Assembly: GCF_042665095.1 (NCBI RefSeq) | Contig: NZ_JBHTBV010000007.1 | Direction: 5' to 3' (one strand) | From: Gordonibacter pamelaeae | GTDB taxonomy: Bacteria > Actinomycetota > Coriobacteriia > Coriobacteriales > Eggerthellaceae | DNA: 64,000 nt | Shown: piece after piece, positions 1-8,528 of the stretch | Layout of the letters: every line of letters begins with the position of its first letter | Position numbering within the stretch: position 1 is the stretch's first letter | Program-made: the position numbers and the translations under genes | The notes under the pieces: generated by a model | What the model was told of the DNA's origin: nothing | The model's input: only the letters and a program-made list of their open reading frames with translations | Database searches by the model: none

Positions 1-999
1 GGCGAGTGCAAGGACGACATGGACATCTGCTTCGAGTTCGCGAAGTACATGGACGTGGACATGTACTGGAAGGACAAGTACGAGTTCTTCGATTACATGG
101 TGAAGGGCCCCGAGACGCTTCCGCCGCAGCTCTCCTGCGCGAACTTCGAGGAGTTCCGCGAGCGCATCAGCGTGACCGGCGTGGAGATGGCCACGGTGAA
201 GCAGGCGCCGAAGTACGAGACGGGCTTCATGCGTAAGACGAGCGACTTCCGTCCCGGCTTCAACACTATGTACCGTGGCAACAAGATGGGCTCGGTCTAC
301 CGCTTCCCCGGCACGAAGACGCCGGACGGCAAGGTCATCCCGGCGCACCCGCAGTCGGACAACGGCAAGATGGAGATGTGGAGCGAGGACTTGCTGCTGT
401 ACGGCAACGGCCCGCTGCCGCTGTACATCGAGCCGCCCATCACGCCGCTCGCGCGCCCCGACCTGCTGGAAGACTTCCCGTACACGCTCATCACGGGCGG
501 GCGCTCCCATGCGTTCTTCCACACCGAGTACCGCAACAGCCCGTGGATGCGCGAGGTGCACATGTTCCCGACCGTGGACATCAACCCCGCCACCGCCGCC
601 GAGCACGGCATCGCGCAGGATGATTGGGTGTGGATCGAGACGTACGTGGACAAGATCCGCCAGCGCGCGAACCTCACGGAGGCCATCAAGCCCGGCATGA
701 TCCACGTGGAGCACGACTGGTGGTTCCCCGAGCGCGAGGCCACCGACGATTTGCACGGTGCCATCGACTCGAACTGCAACGTGCTGTTCGAGAACAACGG
801 CCCCTACGACCCGGCGGTGGGCACCGACAACTACGGCGGCCTGTGCAAGATATACAAGGCCGAGGAGGGCGCCCCGAAGAACATCTGCATGACCGAGGAG
901 GACCTCAAGATATTCCTGCCCATGAGCGCCGACGCGATCGCCTCCGACGATCAGGCCGACGGCGTTAGGCAAGTGACCGTGAAGGGAGGTGCGAAGTAG
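1..999 (+). CDS. Molybdopterin oxidoreductase catalytic subunit, C-terminal part (DmsA-like)
   Basis: The reading frame is open from base 1, so this is the last 332 residues of a longer gene that begins outside the window. It matches the C-terminal part of DMSO-reductase-family catalytic subunits: a LITGGRSHAFFHTEYRNS segment followed by the molybdopterin-dinucleotide-binding barrel (VDINPATAAEHGI, then VEHDWWFPERE). Such enzymes reduce a terminal acceptor (S-oxide, N-oxide or other) outside the membrane with electrons from quinol. Fe-S and anchor genes follow directly, so it is the large subunit of a three-part complex. The substrate cannot be told from this part; the family is greatly expanded in Eggerthellaceae. 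Confidence 0.9.
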   Translation, partial: GECKDDMDICFEFAKYMDVDMYWKDKYEFFDYMVKGPETLPPQLSCANFEEFRERISVTGVEMATVKQAPKYETGFMRKTSDFRPGFNTMYRGNKMGSVYRFPGTKTPDGKVIPAHPQSDNGKMEMWSEDLLLYGNGPLPLYIEPPITPLARPDLLEDFPYTLITGGRSHAFFHTEYRNSPWMREVHMFPTVDINPATAAEHGIAQDDWVWIETYVDKIRQRANLTEAIKPGMIHVEHDWWFPEREATDDLHGAIDSNCNVLFENNGPYDPAVGTDNYGGLCKIYKAEEGAPKNICMTEEDLKIFLPMSADAIASDDQADGVRQVTVKGGAK

Positions 1000-1000
1000 T

Positions 1001-1573
1001 ATGACCCGCAACATCATCGCTATCGACCTGGATAGCTGCATCGGGTGCCATTCCTGCGCCGTGGTGTGCAAGCAGGAGAACAACGTGGGGCTGGGCACCT
1101 ACTACAACAAGGTGCTGACGGTGGGCCCGTTCGGCACGTACCCCGACCTGGAGATGTACTACCTGCCCGTGGCGTGCCAGCACTGCGACAACCCCGAGTG
1201 CGTGAGCGTGTGCCCCACCGGTGCCAGCTACAGGCGCGAGGACGGCGTGGTGCTGGTCGACCACAGCAAGTGCATCGGCTGCCAGTACTGCGTCATGGCC
1301 TGCCCCTACGGCGTGCGCGCCTACGACGAGGGCAAGGACAAGGGCGTCATCGAGAAGTGCACCATGTGCGCCCACCTCATCGACAAGGGCGAGAAACCGG
1401 CGTGCGTGAAGCACTGCCCCGGCCAGGCGCGCCTGTTCGGCGACGCGGACGACCCCGAGTCCGACGTGTCGAAGATGATCGCCCGCAAGAGCACGCACAA
1501 GCTCAAGGACGTGGGGAACCACCCGGGCGTGACGTATGGCCTGGACAAGTTCTCTTGGAAAGGGGATGAGTAA
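1001..1573 (+). CDS. 4Fe-4S electron-transfer subunit of the molybdoenzyme (DmsB-like)
   Basis: A 190-residue ferredoxin-type subunit with four Cys clusters: CIGCHSC (residues 13-19), the CQHCDNPEC region near 59-67, CIGCQYC near 88-94, and CTMCAHL with later Cys residues near 119-138. This is the arrangement of DmsB/PhsB-type subunits that carry electrons from the membrane anchor to the Mo cofactor. I chose the ATG at 1001 because GGGAGG lies 8 to 10 bases upstream; an in-frame GTG at 989 would overlap the previous gene and lacks a site. It lies 1 base after the catalytic subunit and 2 bases before the anchor gene, so all three are one operon. Confidence 0.92.
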   Translation: MTRNIIAIDLDSCIGCHSCAVVCKQENNVGLGTYYNKVLTVGPFGTYPDLEMYYLPVACQHCDNPECVSVCPTGASYRREDGVVLVDHSKCIGCQYCVMACPYGVRAYDEGKDKGVIEKCTMCAHLIDKGEKPACVKHCPGQARLFGDADDPESDVSKMIARKSTHKLKDVGNHPGVTYGLDKFSWKGDE

Positions 1574-1575
1574 GC

Positions 1576-2454
1576 ATGGATATCCAGTGGCCCCTTCTGA
1601 TCTTCAGCGTCCTTTTGGGCGTGACCTCGGGATGCTTCGTGTTTCTGGGCGTGGGCGAGCTCAAGGGCAAGTTCAAGGACGTGCGCTTCCTGGGCGCGCT
1701 CATCGCCTTCGTGTGCCTGGCCGTGGGCGGCTGCGTGTCGGTGCTGCACATGGGGCACCCGGAGCGCGCGACGCACCTGCTGGGCAACCTGGGCTCGGGT
1801 CTGTCGAAAGAGCTGTTCATCGTCGCCATCATGGGCATCGTGTCGCTCGTGTACCTTATTCTGGCGAAGAAGGACTACCCCGGCGTGTCGAAGGTGCTCG
1901 GCGTGCTGGGCGCGCTGCTGGGCCTGGTGCTGCCACTGGTGGCCGGCGCCTCGTACCTGATCGCGGCGCGTCCCGCGTGGGATAGCGCGGCGCTGCCCCT
2001 CATGTACCTGGGCGGCGGCCTGGCCATGGGCATGACGCTCATGGCAGGGCTCGTGCTCCTGCGCGGCAAGGCGTCCGAGGAGGGCGGCTTCGCGCTGAAG
2101 CTGGCGCTGGCGGGCGTCGTCATCATGGTGGTGACGTCGGTTGCCTACGTGGTGTGGATCGCCGTGGCGCCGTACCAGGCACCGTCGCGCTCTATCGAGC
2201 GCCTGCTGGCCGGCGACCTGGCCGTGATGTTCTGGCTGGGCGTGGTGGTCGTGGGGCTGGTTGCCCCGACGGCCCTCACGGCGCTGGCCTGCGTGAAGGC
2301 CACGAAGGGCGAGGGCGGCACCGGCACGGTGAAGCCGTCGACGCTGGCCGGCTATATGTTCGCGGCCTGTGCTTGCTCGGCCGTGGGCGCCGTGGTCCTG
2401 CGCGTCATCATGTACGGCGTGGGCACGAGCGTCGAGCAGTTCATCTATCACTGA
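1576..2454 (+). CDS. DmsC-type membrane anchor subunit
   Basis: A 292-residue, very hydrophobic protein with about eight membrane segments. The segment SVLHMGHPERATHLLGNL followed by LSKELF corresponds to the conserved quinol-site region of DmsC anchors (usually HLGxPxRA and SWLSRE). It would oxidise menaquinol in the membrane and pass electrons to the Fe-S subunit encoded immediately upstream. Length fits the family. In this gene the common Ser-Arg-Glu is Ser-Lys-Glu, a mild variation. Confidence 0.9.
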   Translation: MDIQWPLLIFSVLLGVTSGCFVFLGVGELKGKFKDVRFLGALIAFVCLAVGGCVSVLHMGHPERATHLLGNLGSGLSKELFIVAIMGIVSLVYLILAKKDYPGVSKVLGVLGALLGLVLPLVAGASYLIAARPAWDSAALPLMYLGGGLAMGMTLMAGLVLLRGKASEEGGFALKLALAGVVIMVVTSVAYVVWIAVAPYQAPSRSIERLLAGDLAVMFWLGVVVVGLVAPTALTALACVKATKGEGGTGTVKPSTLAGYMFAACACSAVGAVVLRVIMYGVGTSVEQFIYH

Positions 2455-2589
2455 TCGTAGGAAGGGCGCGCCTCTGCAACGGGGCGCGTCCAACCCCTCG
2501 ACCCTCCCCCGTGGCGGAATGCGGCTTTCCCTCCCCGCCGCGTTCCGTTACGGGGGACGGCCGACGACAACGAAGAAGGAGCATCAACC

Positions 2590-3270
2590 ATGGAAGAGGT
2601 CATGTCAGCCGAGCTGGTGGAGAACCTGGTGGATTTCTGCGAGAACCGCGCGCGCGTGTACGCGCTGCTGTCGCGTTGCTACGAGAAGGAGCTGGACACG
2701 GCGTTCGCAGCGGAACTCGCCGAGGCGGCACGCGTGGAGTCGGACGACCCGGCGCTCGCCGAAGGCTTCGCGGCGCTGCAGACCGACCTGGCGGGGTGCG
2801 ACGACGGACAGCTTGAGTTGCTGGCCGTGGTGTTCGACCGCGTGTTCTTCGGCATGGGCCCGCGCTCGGCGCAGAAGGCGTTCCCCTACGAGTCGGTGTA
2901 CACGAGCGAGGGCGGCCTCATGATGCAGGACGCCTACAGCGAGGTGCTGCGCCTCTACCGCGCAGCCGGCTTCGCGAAGGACCCCGGCTTCACGGAGCCC
3001 GAGGACCATCTGGCCGTGGAGCTGGCGTTCATGGTGCGCCTGTGCGAGCGGGCCGTGGAGGCCCTGCGCGCCGGCGACGAGGCCGCCGCGGAGGCGGCGC
3101 TGGCCGAGCAGCGTGCCTTTGTTCGGGCCCACCTGCTGAACTGGGTGCCCGCCTTCGCCCGCGACATGAAGGCGTCCGCCGAAAGCGGCTTCTACGCGCA
3201 CCTGGCCACGTTCACGGAAGCGTACCTGGCCGCCGATGCCGAGGCGCTGGCCGAGGTGGTGGGAGACTAG
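2590..3270 (+). CDS. TorD/DmsD-family molybdoenzyme chaperone
   Basis: A 226-residue, mostly helical protein of the TorD family. The marks are RVYALLSRCYEKELD near the N-terminus, YESVY near residue 99, and EPEDHLAVELAFM near 137, which matches the family E-P-x-D-H motif. These cytoplasmic chaperones bind the twin-arginine signal of the catalytic subunit and hold it until the Mo cofactor is inserted. A 135-base gap with GAAGAAGGAGC separates it from the anchor gene. An in-frame ATG at 2602 is an alternative start. Confidence 0.88.
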   Translation: MEEVMSAELVENLVDFCENRARVYALLSRCYEKELDTAFAAELAEAARVESDDPALAEGFAALQTDLAGCDDGQLELLAVVFDRVFFGMGPRSAQKAFPYESVYTSEGGLMMQDAYSEVLRLYRAAGFAKDPGFTEPEDHLAVELAFMVRLCERAVEALRAGDEAAAEAALAEQRAFVRAHLLNWVPAFARDMKASAESGFYAHLATFTEAYLAADAEALAEVVGD

Positions 3271-3298
3271 CAAGCTGCCTTTGGGCAGGTGATGGGGG

Positions 3299-4048
3299 AT
3301 GATGGGAATGGAGACGATTTCTCGGCGCGGGTTCCTCGCCGCCGGGGCCGTGGGCGTGGCGATGGTGGGCGTCGGCGGGTTCGGCGCGGTGACGAGGCAG
3401 GCCGACGCCGCTTTCGTGCGCCCGCCGGGGGCAGAGTCGAATGCGCGGCTGACGGCGGCGTGCAACCGCTGCCAGCGCTGCCTGCAGGCGTGCCCGTACG
3501 GCATCATCACGCCGGTGCCGCTGGCCGGGAGCCTGGTGGCTTACGGCACGCCCACGCTCGCGTTCGAGCAGGGGTGCTGCGACTTCTGCATGAAGTGCGT
3601 GGACGCATGCCCCACGGGCGCGCTCTCGTACGGGGGCGCGCATGAGCGCGACCTGGGCGTGGCGCTCGTCGTGAAGGACGCCTGCGTGGCCTGGGACTGG
3701 TCGGGCTGCACCGTGTGCAAGGACGAGTGCCCGGTGGAGGGCGCCATCACGCTGGACGACCACGACCGCCCTGTCGTGCACCCCGATTTCTGCGACGGGT
3801 GCGGGCGCTGCGAGCAGGTGTGCCCCTCGTCCTCGCTGCGCGCCTACGACGCGAGTGTGGAGAACAAGGGCATCGTGGTGGTTTCGCGCGCGAGCGAGGC
3901 GGCGCGGGCGGCGGGCGCAGTCTCCAGCGAGGAGCTGCTGGCCGGTCGCACGGTCCCTGTCGCGCTGGCGGACGCGATGCCGCCCCATACGAAGGGCGTC
4001 CACCCCGACGGGCCGGACGCGACGCGCGAGGCAGGAGACCTATCATGA
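3299..4048 (+). CDS. NapG-like periplasmic ferredoxin with Tat signal
   Basis: A 249-residue polyferredoxin. The N-terminus has a twin-arginine signal (ISRRGFLAAGAVG) and the body has four Cys-rich clusters (CNRCQRCLQACP, CDFCMKCVDACP, CTVCKDECP, CDGCGRCEQVCP), as in NapG/MauM proteins. With NapH these proteins pass electrons from menaquinol to an extracytoplasmic oxidoreductase. ATGs at 3299, 3302 and 3308 are all in frame; GGGGG at 3294-3298 best suits 3308. The stop overlaps the next start (ATGA at 4045), so it is translationally coupled to the NapH-like gene. Confidence 0.88.
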   Translation: MMGMETISRRGFLAAGAVGVAMVGVGGFGAVTRQADAAFVRPPGAESNARLTAACNRCQRCLQACPYGIITPVPLAGSLVAYGTPTLAFEQGCCDFCMKCVDACPTGALSYGGAHERDLGVALVVKDACVAWDWSGCTVCKDECPVEGAITLDDHDRPVVHPDFCDGCGRCEQVCPSSSLRAYDASVENKGIVVVSRASEAARAAGAVSSEELLAGRTVPVALADAMPPHTKGVHPDGPDATREAGDLS

Positions 4049-4998
4049 AGACGCGTACGAGGGCTGTCCGCATCCTCGTGGCAGCCGCCGTTCTCGTGGC
4101 GGCCGTGGCGGCAGCCCATCTTGGCGGCGGAGCCGCGGTGGGGACGCTGTGCGTGCTGTGTCCCGTGGGTTTCGCGCAGATAGCGGTGGCGTCGCAGAGC
4201 GTTCCGTGGCACCTGCTGCCCGGCGTGCTGGCGGTGCTGGCCATCGTGTTTCTGCTGGGCCGTGCGTTCTGCTCGTGGCTCTGCCCTTCGCAGCTGCTCA
4301 AGAACATCTTCGGCGGCCATACCCCGCGCGGCCTCTACGGCCGCAGCGGCGAGGCGCCGAAGGCCGGCTGCGCCACGTGCGCCTCGGCAACGGGTGCGAG
4401 CCTCAAGACGCAGGGAGTCGTGCTCGCCGTCTTGCTGGTCGTGTCGTTCGCCGTGGAGTTCCCGGTGTTCTGCCTGCTGTGCCCCATCGGGCTCGTGTTC
4501 GGGACGCTCTGGGCCCTGAACCGCGTGTTCGTGCTGCTGCAGCCGGGCTGGGAGCTGATCGTGTTCCCGCTCATGTTGCTGGCCGAGCTGTTCCTGTTTA
4601 AGCGCTGGTGCGCGGCCATCTGCCCGCTGGGATTCTTCTTCGGCCTGGTGGAGAAGGCGCGCACGAAGCTGGGTTTCGGCGTTCGCCCGCAGGCGTCGTG
4701 CAACACCTGCATTTCGAGCGAGGGATGCCGCACGTGCTCGACCGTGTGCCCCGAGAACATCGACGTGGCCGCCGCCGACGGACTTGTGCTGGAAGCCTGC
4801 ACGCTGTGCGGCGACTGCCTGGAGAACTGCCCGACGAGGTCCATCTCCCTCTCGCTCGGCGCGCGGAAGCCAGATGCTCCCGTTTCCGTTCCCGTTTCGA
4901 ACTCCGCTCGAGCCGACGAGCCCCCTTCGGCTGACGAGCCTGCCTCCGCCGCTTCGAGCTCTCTCGAAGAGTGCGATGACAACCTCGCCGTTCGCTAG
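4045..4998 (+). CDS. NapH-like membrane ferredoxin
   Basis: A 317-residue membrane protein with about four membrane segments. It has cytoplasmic-type motifs CVLCPVGF and FCSWLCPSQ and two C-terminal Fe-S clusters (CNTCISSEGCRTCSTVCP and CTLCGDCLENCP). This is the NapH pattern; NapH oxidises menaquinol and feeds NapG, encoded just upstream with a 4-base overlap. The last 40 residues are Ser/Pro/Glu-rich and are not part of the family core. No napA or napB is present, so the pair probably serves the Dms-type enzyme of this operon. Confidence 0.87.
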   Translation: MKTRTRAVRILVAAAVLVAAVAAAHLGGGAAVGTLCVLCPVGFAQIAVASQSVPWHLLPGVLAVLAIVFLLGRAFCSWLCPSQLLKNIFGGHTPRGLYGRSGEAPKAGCATCASATGASLKTQGVVLAVLLVVSFAVEFPVFCLLCPIGLVFGTLWALNRVFVLLQPGWELIVFPLMLLAELFLFKRWCAAICPLGFFFGLVEKARTKLGFGVRPQASCNTCISSEGCRTCSTVCPENIDVAAADGLVLEACTLCGDCLENCPTRSISLSLGARKPDAPVSVPVSNSARADEPPSADEPASAASSSLEECDDNLAVR

Positions 4999-5017
4999 CC
5001 TTTCCGTATAAAGAGAG

Positions 5018-5033
5018 TGTTTCACGTGAAACA
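5018..5033. promoter_or_regulatory. parS site (ParB binding)
   Basis: TGTTTCACGTGAAACA is an exact match to the universal chromosomal parS consensus. It sits inside a perfect 22-base palindrome (5015-5036) in the gap between two convergent operons. parS sites cluster around oriC, and the FHA/PP2C/PknB cluster downstream is also origin-proximal in other actinobacteria. The palindrome could also end transcription, but there is no T-run and the match to parS is complete. Confidence 0.85.
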
Positions 5034-5123
5034 CTCCCTTACCAAATAGGTCATGGACAAAAGGTTAGGCCATAACCACGAATCTCGCCCCAGCGAGCCC
5101 TTGCTCCTTGCTGCAGCAGGTCC

Positions 5124-6284
5124 TCATTCCTGGCGCAGCGCCTCAATGGGCGTGAGGCGGGAGGCCCGGTAGGCGGGGAAGATGCCGAACGCCAGGCCGA
5201 TGGCGGTGCTGGCGGCCACGGCAACGGCAACGACGTCCCAGGAAGCCGAGAATGCCAACCCCATGCTTCTCGCCAGCATGCCGAATGCCAGCCCGGCTGA
5301 GATGCCCGCCGCGCCTCCCATGAGGCTCACCAGCAGCGCCTCCATCAGGAACTGCCGCAGGATGTCGGACCTTCGCGCACCGAGCGCTTTCTTGATGCCT
5401 ATCTCGCGGGTGCGCTCCGTCACCGACACCAGCATCACGTTCATCACGCCGATGCCCGCCACCACGAGCGAGATGCTGGCAATGCCAACCAGCATGAGCG
5501 TCATGGTCTGGTTGATCTCGCTGGAGGCGTTTAGCATGTCGTCCTGCGATACGACGGCGAACTGGTTGGGCGACAGCCCCCTCTCGCCCGACAAGTAGTC
5601 GAACAGGGCCGCCTTCGTCGCGTCGACGCCTCCTTCGAGAGCGGGCCGTGCATACACGGTCTCGATCTTCGTCTCCTCTCCCAGGCTTGGAAGGGCCGAG
5701 AACGGCACGAGTGCAAGGTTGTCGGCGTTGAGGCCCATGGTCTGGCCGATAGGTTCCAGCACGCCCACGACCACGAACGGCACCCCCGCTATCTTAAGCG
5801 TTTTGCCTAGGCAGTCCATCGTCCCGAACAGGTCGTTTGCCGTGCTGGCCCCAATTACGCACACGTTGGAGCGGTTCTCGCGGTCCACGGGCGACAGGTT
5901 GCGCCCGGTTGCGAGCCGAAGGCTGCGCGTGGTTAGGTAGTGCTCGTCCGAGACCTCTGCCGTGCTACGCTTCGTGGAGCGCCCCTCGTCCGTCAGGTCG
6001 CCGCCAACCCCTTTCGAAGGGGCAACCGACCCCATGCCCGGCAGTCCGCGCAAGGCGGCGATGTCATCGTAGCCGAGCGAGTCCTTGAACACGTAGGCCG
6101 ACACCATGTCGCCTCCCAACGCCTTCATGCGCTCCTCCACCTGCCGGTTCGAACCTTCGCCGATGCCCACCAGCACGATGACCGACGAGATGCCTATCAC
6201 CAGCCCAAGCATGGTGAGGGCCGTGCGCAACCGGTTGCGGGCGATGCTGGAGAGCGCGGTTTTAGCTGATCGCGTCCGTCGCAC
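5124..6284 (-). CDS. MacB-type ABC transporter permease (FtsX-like)
   Basis: About 386 residues. There is an N-terminal membrane segment (LTMLGLVIGISSVIVLVGI), a periplasmic MacB core domain (about residues 50-250) and three C-terminal membrane segments that include the MLVSVTERTREIGIKKALGA loop, as in MacB/LolC permeases. It pairs with the ATPase encoded just upstream and the adaptor beyond it to form an exporter. I chose the GTG at 6284 because GGAGG lies 6 bases upstream. A TTG at 6305 would extend it by 7 residues. It overlaps the ATPase gene by about 23 bases. Confidence 0.88.
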   Translation of the reverse strand: MRRTRSAKTALSSIARNRLRTALTMLGLVIGISSVIVLVGIGEGSNRQVEERMKALGGDMVSAYVFKDSLGYDDIAALRGLPGMGSVAPSKGVGGDLTDEGRSTKRSTAEVSDEHYLTTRSLRLATGRNLSPVDRENRSNVCVIGASTANDLFGTMDCLGKTLKIAGVPFVVVGVLEPIGQTMGLNADNLALVPFSALPSLGEETKIETVYARPALEGGVDATKAALFDYLSGERGLSPNQFAVVSQDDMLNASSEINQTMTLMLVGIASISLVVAGIGVMNVMLVSVTERTREIGIKKALGARRSDILRQFLMEALLVSLMGGAAGISAGLAFGMLARSMGLAFSASWDVVAVAVAASTAIGLAFGIFPAYRASRLTPIEALRQE

Positions 6285-7143
6285 GTCGGCCTCCTTCCCC
6301 TGCAAAGCCTCGGGCTTGCAGCGTTATCCGACGCGCGGCCTCGTCAGCTGCCGTCTTCGAGCCGGAGCCCTTGCCTTCCTGCAGCCGTCCGTCGGCGATG
6401 CTCGCCGTACGCTCGGCCCGGGCTGCCAAGTTCGGGTTGTGGGTGATGAGGACGACGGTCTGCCCTTCGCGGTGCAAGTCCTCGAACAGCCCCATGATCT
6501 CGATGCTCGTGCGCGAGTCCAGCGCTCCTGTGGGCTCGTCGGCCAGCAAGATGGAAGGGTTGCCCACCAGCGCGCGGGCGATGGCCACGCGCTGCTGCTG
6601 TCCTCCCGAGAGCTGGTGCGGAAGATGCCGCTCGCGTCCCTCGAGACCGACTTTCGCCAGGTAACGGCGGGCGAAGGCGTTGGCCTCGCGCGGCCTCGTG
6701 CCGCGATAGGACAAGGGCAGCCTCACGTTCTCCAGCGCCGTGAGCGAGCCCAGCAGGTTGAAGTTCTGGAACACGAACCCGATGGTGCGGTTGCGCAGGT
6801 CGGCCAGCGCGTTGTCCGCCAGTTCCGCAACGTCGAGCCCGTTCAGCCAGTAGGTTCCGTCGTCGGGCACGTCCAGCAGCCCGATGATGTTCATGAGGGT
6901 GGACTTTCCCGAGCCGGAAGGGCCCACGATGGCCACGAATTCGCCCTCCTGCACGGCGAAATCGACGTTTTCCAGCGCGCGCACCTCCCCCTCGCCCATG
7001 GGGTAGCGCTTGCCCAGCCCCTCCATGCGTATGACCGGGCTGCTCGTGCTGCGCGCCTTCCAGGGTACCGCGCCCGTGGCCCGGGCATTGCCGGTTGCGG
7101 CCATGCGCTCGGCGCAGCTCGGGCAAATTGTTCCGGCGGTCAT
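6262..7143 (-). CDS. MacB/LolD-type ABC transporter ATP-binding protein
   Basis: A 293-residue ATPase with Walker A GPSGSGKST, signature LSGGQQQRVAIARAL, Walker B ILLADEPTGALD and a switch His in VVLITHNP. It powers the adjacent FtsX-like permease. The start overlaps the stop of the adaptor gene (7140-7143). About 35 residues precede the ABC domain and carry a CPSC pair that is not usual for this family. About 35 residues follow the domain. Substrate unknown; MacAB-like systems export peptides, lipids or drugs. Confidence 0.9.
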   Translation of the reverse strand: MTAGTICPSCAERMAATGNARATGAVPWKARSTSSPVIRMEGLGKRYPMGEGEVRALENVDFAVQEGEFVAIVGPSGSGKSTLMNIIGLLDVPDDGTYWLNGLDVAELADNALADLRNRTIGFVFQNFNLLGSLTALENVRLPLSYRGTRPREANAFARRYLAKVGLEGRERHLPHQLSGGQQQRVAIARALVGNPSILLADEPTGALDSRTSIEIMGLFEDLHREGQTVVLITHNPNLAARAERTASIADGRLQEGKGSGSKTAADEAARRITLQARGFAGEGGRRATDAIS

Positions 7144-8078
7144 GCGGTCTCCGTCATGGTCACGATGGTGTCCCCGGCGCTCCCACCCGGCATGGCTGCG
7201 GATTCGTGGAGCACGACGGCATCGCCCTCGCTGATCTCGCCCGCCACCTCCACCTTCGAGCCGTCCGACAGGCCGGTGGACACACCGACGGTGCGTAGCG
7301 AGCCGTCAGGTTCCCTCACGGTCACGGTTTTGGCGTCGCCGTCGCCCTGCACGGCGCTTACGGGGACGGTGAGCACGTCGGTTGCCTGCGCAACCTTGAC
7401 CGAGAGTGTGGCCGACATGCCCAGCCAGATGCTGCCGTCATTGGGCACCTCCACGGTCACGGTGAACTTCGAGCCGCTGGCCTGGTAGGCTCCTACCTGG
7501 CTGATGTTCGAGATCGCGCCCGTGCGCGTTCCCTGGCTGCCCACGACGACGTCGACCTCCTGGCCCTCGGCCAGGCTCGCCAGGTCGCTTTCGGCAACCG
7601 GCATCTCCACATGGACGGTGTCCATGCGCTCCACCTCCGCGAAGTGGTCGTCTGGGGAAAGCGCCTCTCCGGCCTTCGGTACGGTGCGGGATTTCACCAC
7701 CAAGTCGTACGGCGCCGACATGACCTCGCCACTCGTGTAGGTCATCAATGGCTCCCCGGCGCGCACGAGCTTGTTCAGCGGCGCGTCGAAGGACTTGAAG
7801 TAACGCCAGGAGGCGGGTTTGAGCCTCTCGGACGCGCTGCCTTTCACCTCGCCGGTACCGGAGATGGTTTTCTCGATATTACCCCTGGTCACAAGAGCGG
7901 TGGGAACAGGTGCGGGGTCGGTTTGCCCCGGGGAGGCCAGGCTGCCCAGGGCGCCTCCGAACGCCTCCTCGCCCGCTGCGAGCCACCAGGCGGCCGCGCC
8001 GAGCCCGAGGGCCAGCACCGCCGCCAAGGCGATCAGACCGCCTGATGCTTTTCGGTGTTGCTTGCTGTTGTCTGGCAT
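7140..8078 (-). CDS. MacA/HlyD-type periplasmic adaptor of the efflux system
   Basis: A 312-residue protein with one N-terminal membrane anchor (LIALAAVLALGLGAAAWWLA), then beta-barrel and lipoyl-like segments typical of RND/ABC adaptors (VTVEVPNDGSIWLGMSATLSV; VTVREPDGSLRTVGVSTGLSDGSKVEV). The usual long coiled-coil hairpin is short or missing, as in many monoderm MacA-like proteins. It would link the permease to the extracellular side. An AAGGAG site lies upstream of the ATG at 8078. It is second in the operon after a small membrane protein. Confidence 0.85.
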   Translation of the reverse strand: MPDNSKQHRKASGGLIALAAVLALGLGAAAWWLAAGEEAFGGALGSLASPGQTDPAPVPTALVTRGNIEKTISGTGEVKGSASERLKPASWRYFKSFDAPLNKLVRAGEPLMTYTSGEVMSAPYDLVVKSRTVPKAGEALSPDDHFAEVERMDTVHVEMPVAESDLASLAEGQEVDVVVGSQGTRTGAISNISQVGAYQASGSKFTVTVEVPNDGSIWLGMSATLSVKVAQATDVLTVPVSAVQGDGDAKTVTVREPDGSLRTVGVSTGLSDGSKVEVAGEISEGDAVVLHESAAMPGGSAGDTIVTMTETA

Positions 8079-8099
8079 GGGATGCTCCTTGTTGCCGGC

Positions 8100-8327
8100 C
8101 TACTCGCCGTCGCTCGCGTCGGTCAAGGCTTCGTAGTCGACGGAGGCGCTTCCGGCGGTGTCCGGCTCCGCCAGGCCCGATTCGAGAGCCTGTTCACGCT
8201 CTCCTTGGAGGCTGTTCCCGCTCCCGCCGAGCTGCGGCCCGAGGTTCTTCAGGACGGCCAGCCCGCCCAAGATCACAAGGGCGACGGCCAGCACGCCGAT
8301 GACGATCTTCATGGTCTTGGCGCTCAT
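8100..8327 (-). CDS. Small single-span membrane protein leading the efflux operon
   Basis: A 75-residue protein with one N-terminal membrane helix (MKIVIGVLAVALVILGGLAVL), then a polar, acidic tail with no recognised domain. GGAAGGAG lies just upstream of the ATG at 8327, which supports this short start inside a much longer open frame. It is 21 bases ahead of the adaptor gene, so it is the first gene of the MacAB-type operon. It could be an accessory or regulatory subunit; that is inference. Confidence 0.7.
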   Translation of the reverse strand: MSAKTMKIVIGVLAVALVILGGLAVLKNLGPQLGGSGNSLQGEREQALESGLAEPDTAGSASVDYEALTDASDGE

Positions 8328-8361
8328 GGTTCTCCTTCCGTTAGCTGCCGAATGCGTGGGC

Positions 8362-8367
8362 ATCTTA
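8362..8367 (-). promoter_or_regulatory. Possible -10 box for the efflux operon
   Basis: On the minus strand TAAGAT lies 34 bases upstream of the first gene of the efflux operon, in the 201-base gap shared with the divergent response regulator. No good -35 box is visible. The partly symmetric TTCTGATGTTTCAGGAA nearby might bind the regulator. Weak call. Confidence 0.3.
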
Positions 8368-8516
8368 GCGGAGGCCGCCTTAAAACTTCCTGAAACATCA
8401 GAAGGGCCTCGCCAGCGAGGGCGCCGGGGCGCAGGGATGCGCGCCTCGGCGCGGCAGCCCGGCGCAGCCCCCTGCGCAAAGCACCACGTTTCAGCGCTTT
8501 TTAAGGAAGCCGATGC

Positions 8517-8522
8517 TAGAAT
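8517..8522 (+). promoter_or_regulatory. -10 box of an apparently leaderless regulator mRNA
   Basis: TAGAAT ends 6 bases before the ATG of the response regulator at 8529, and no Shine-Dalgarno sequence is present. This TAnnnT-N6-ATG layout is the usual sign of leaderless transcripts in actinobacteria. No convincing -35 box is seen. Confidence 0.45.
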
Positions 8523-8528
8523 GGCCGC

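Noticed and set aside
1321..2493. Long minus-strand frames opposite the dms genes and other GC-rich genes.
   Set aside because: Arg/His/Ala-rich shadows of the real plus-strand codons with no start signals.
5015..5036. Palindrome read as a transcription terminator.
   Set aside because: No T-run, only a 4-base central gap for a loop, and a perfect parS match; it may still slow polymerase.
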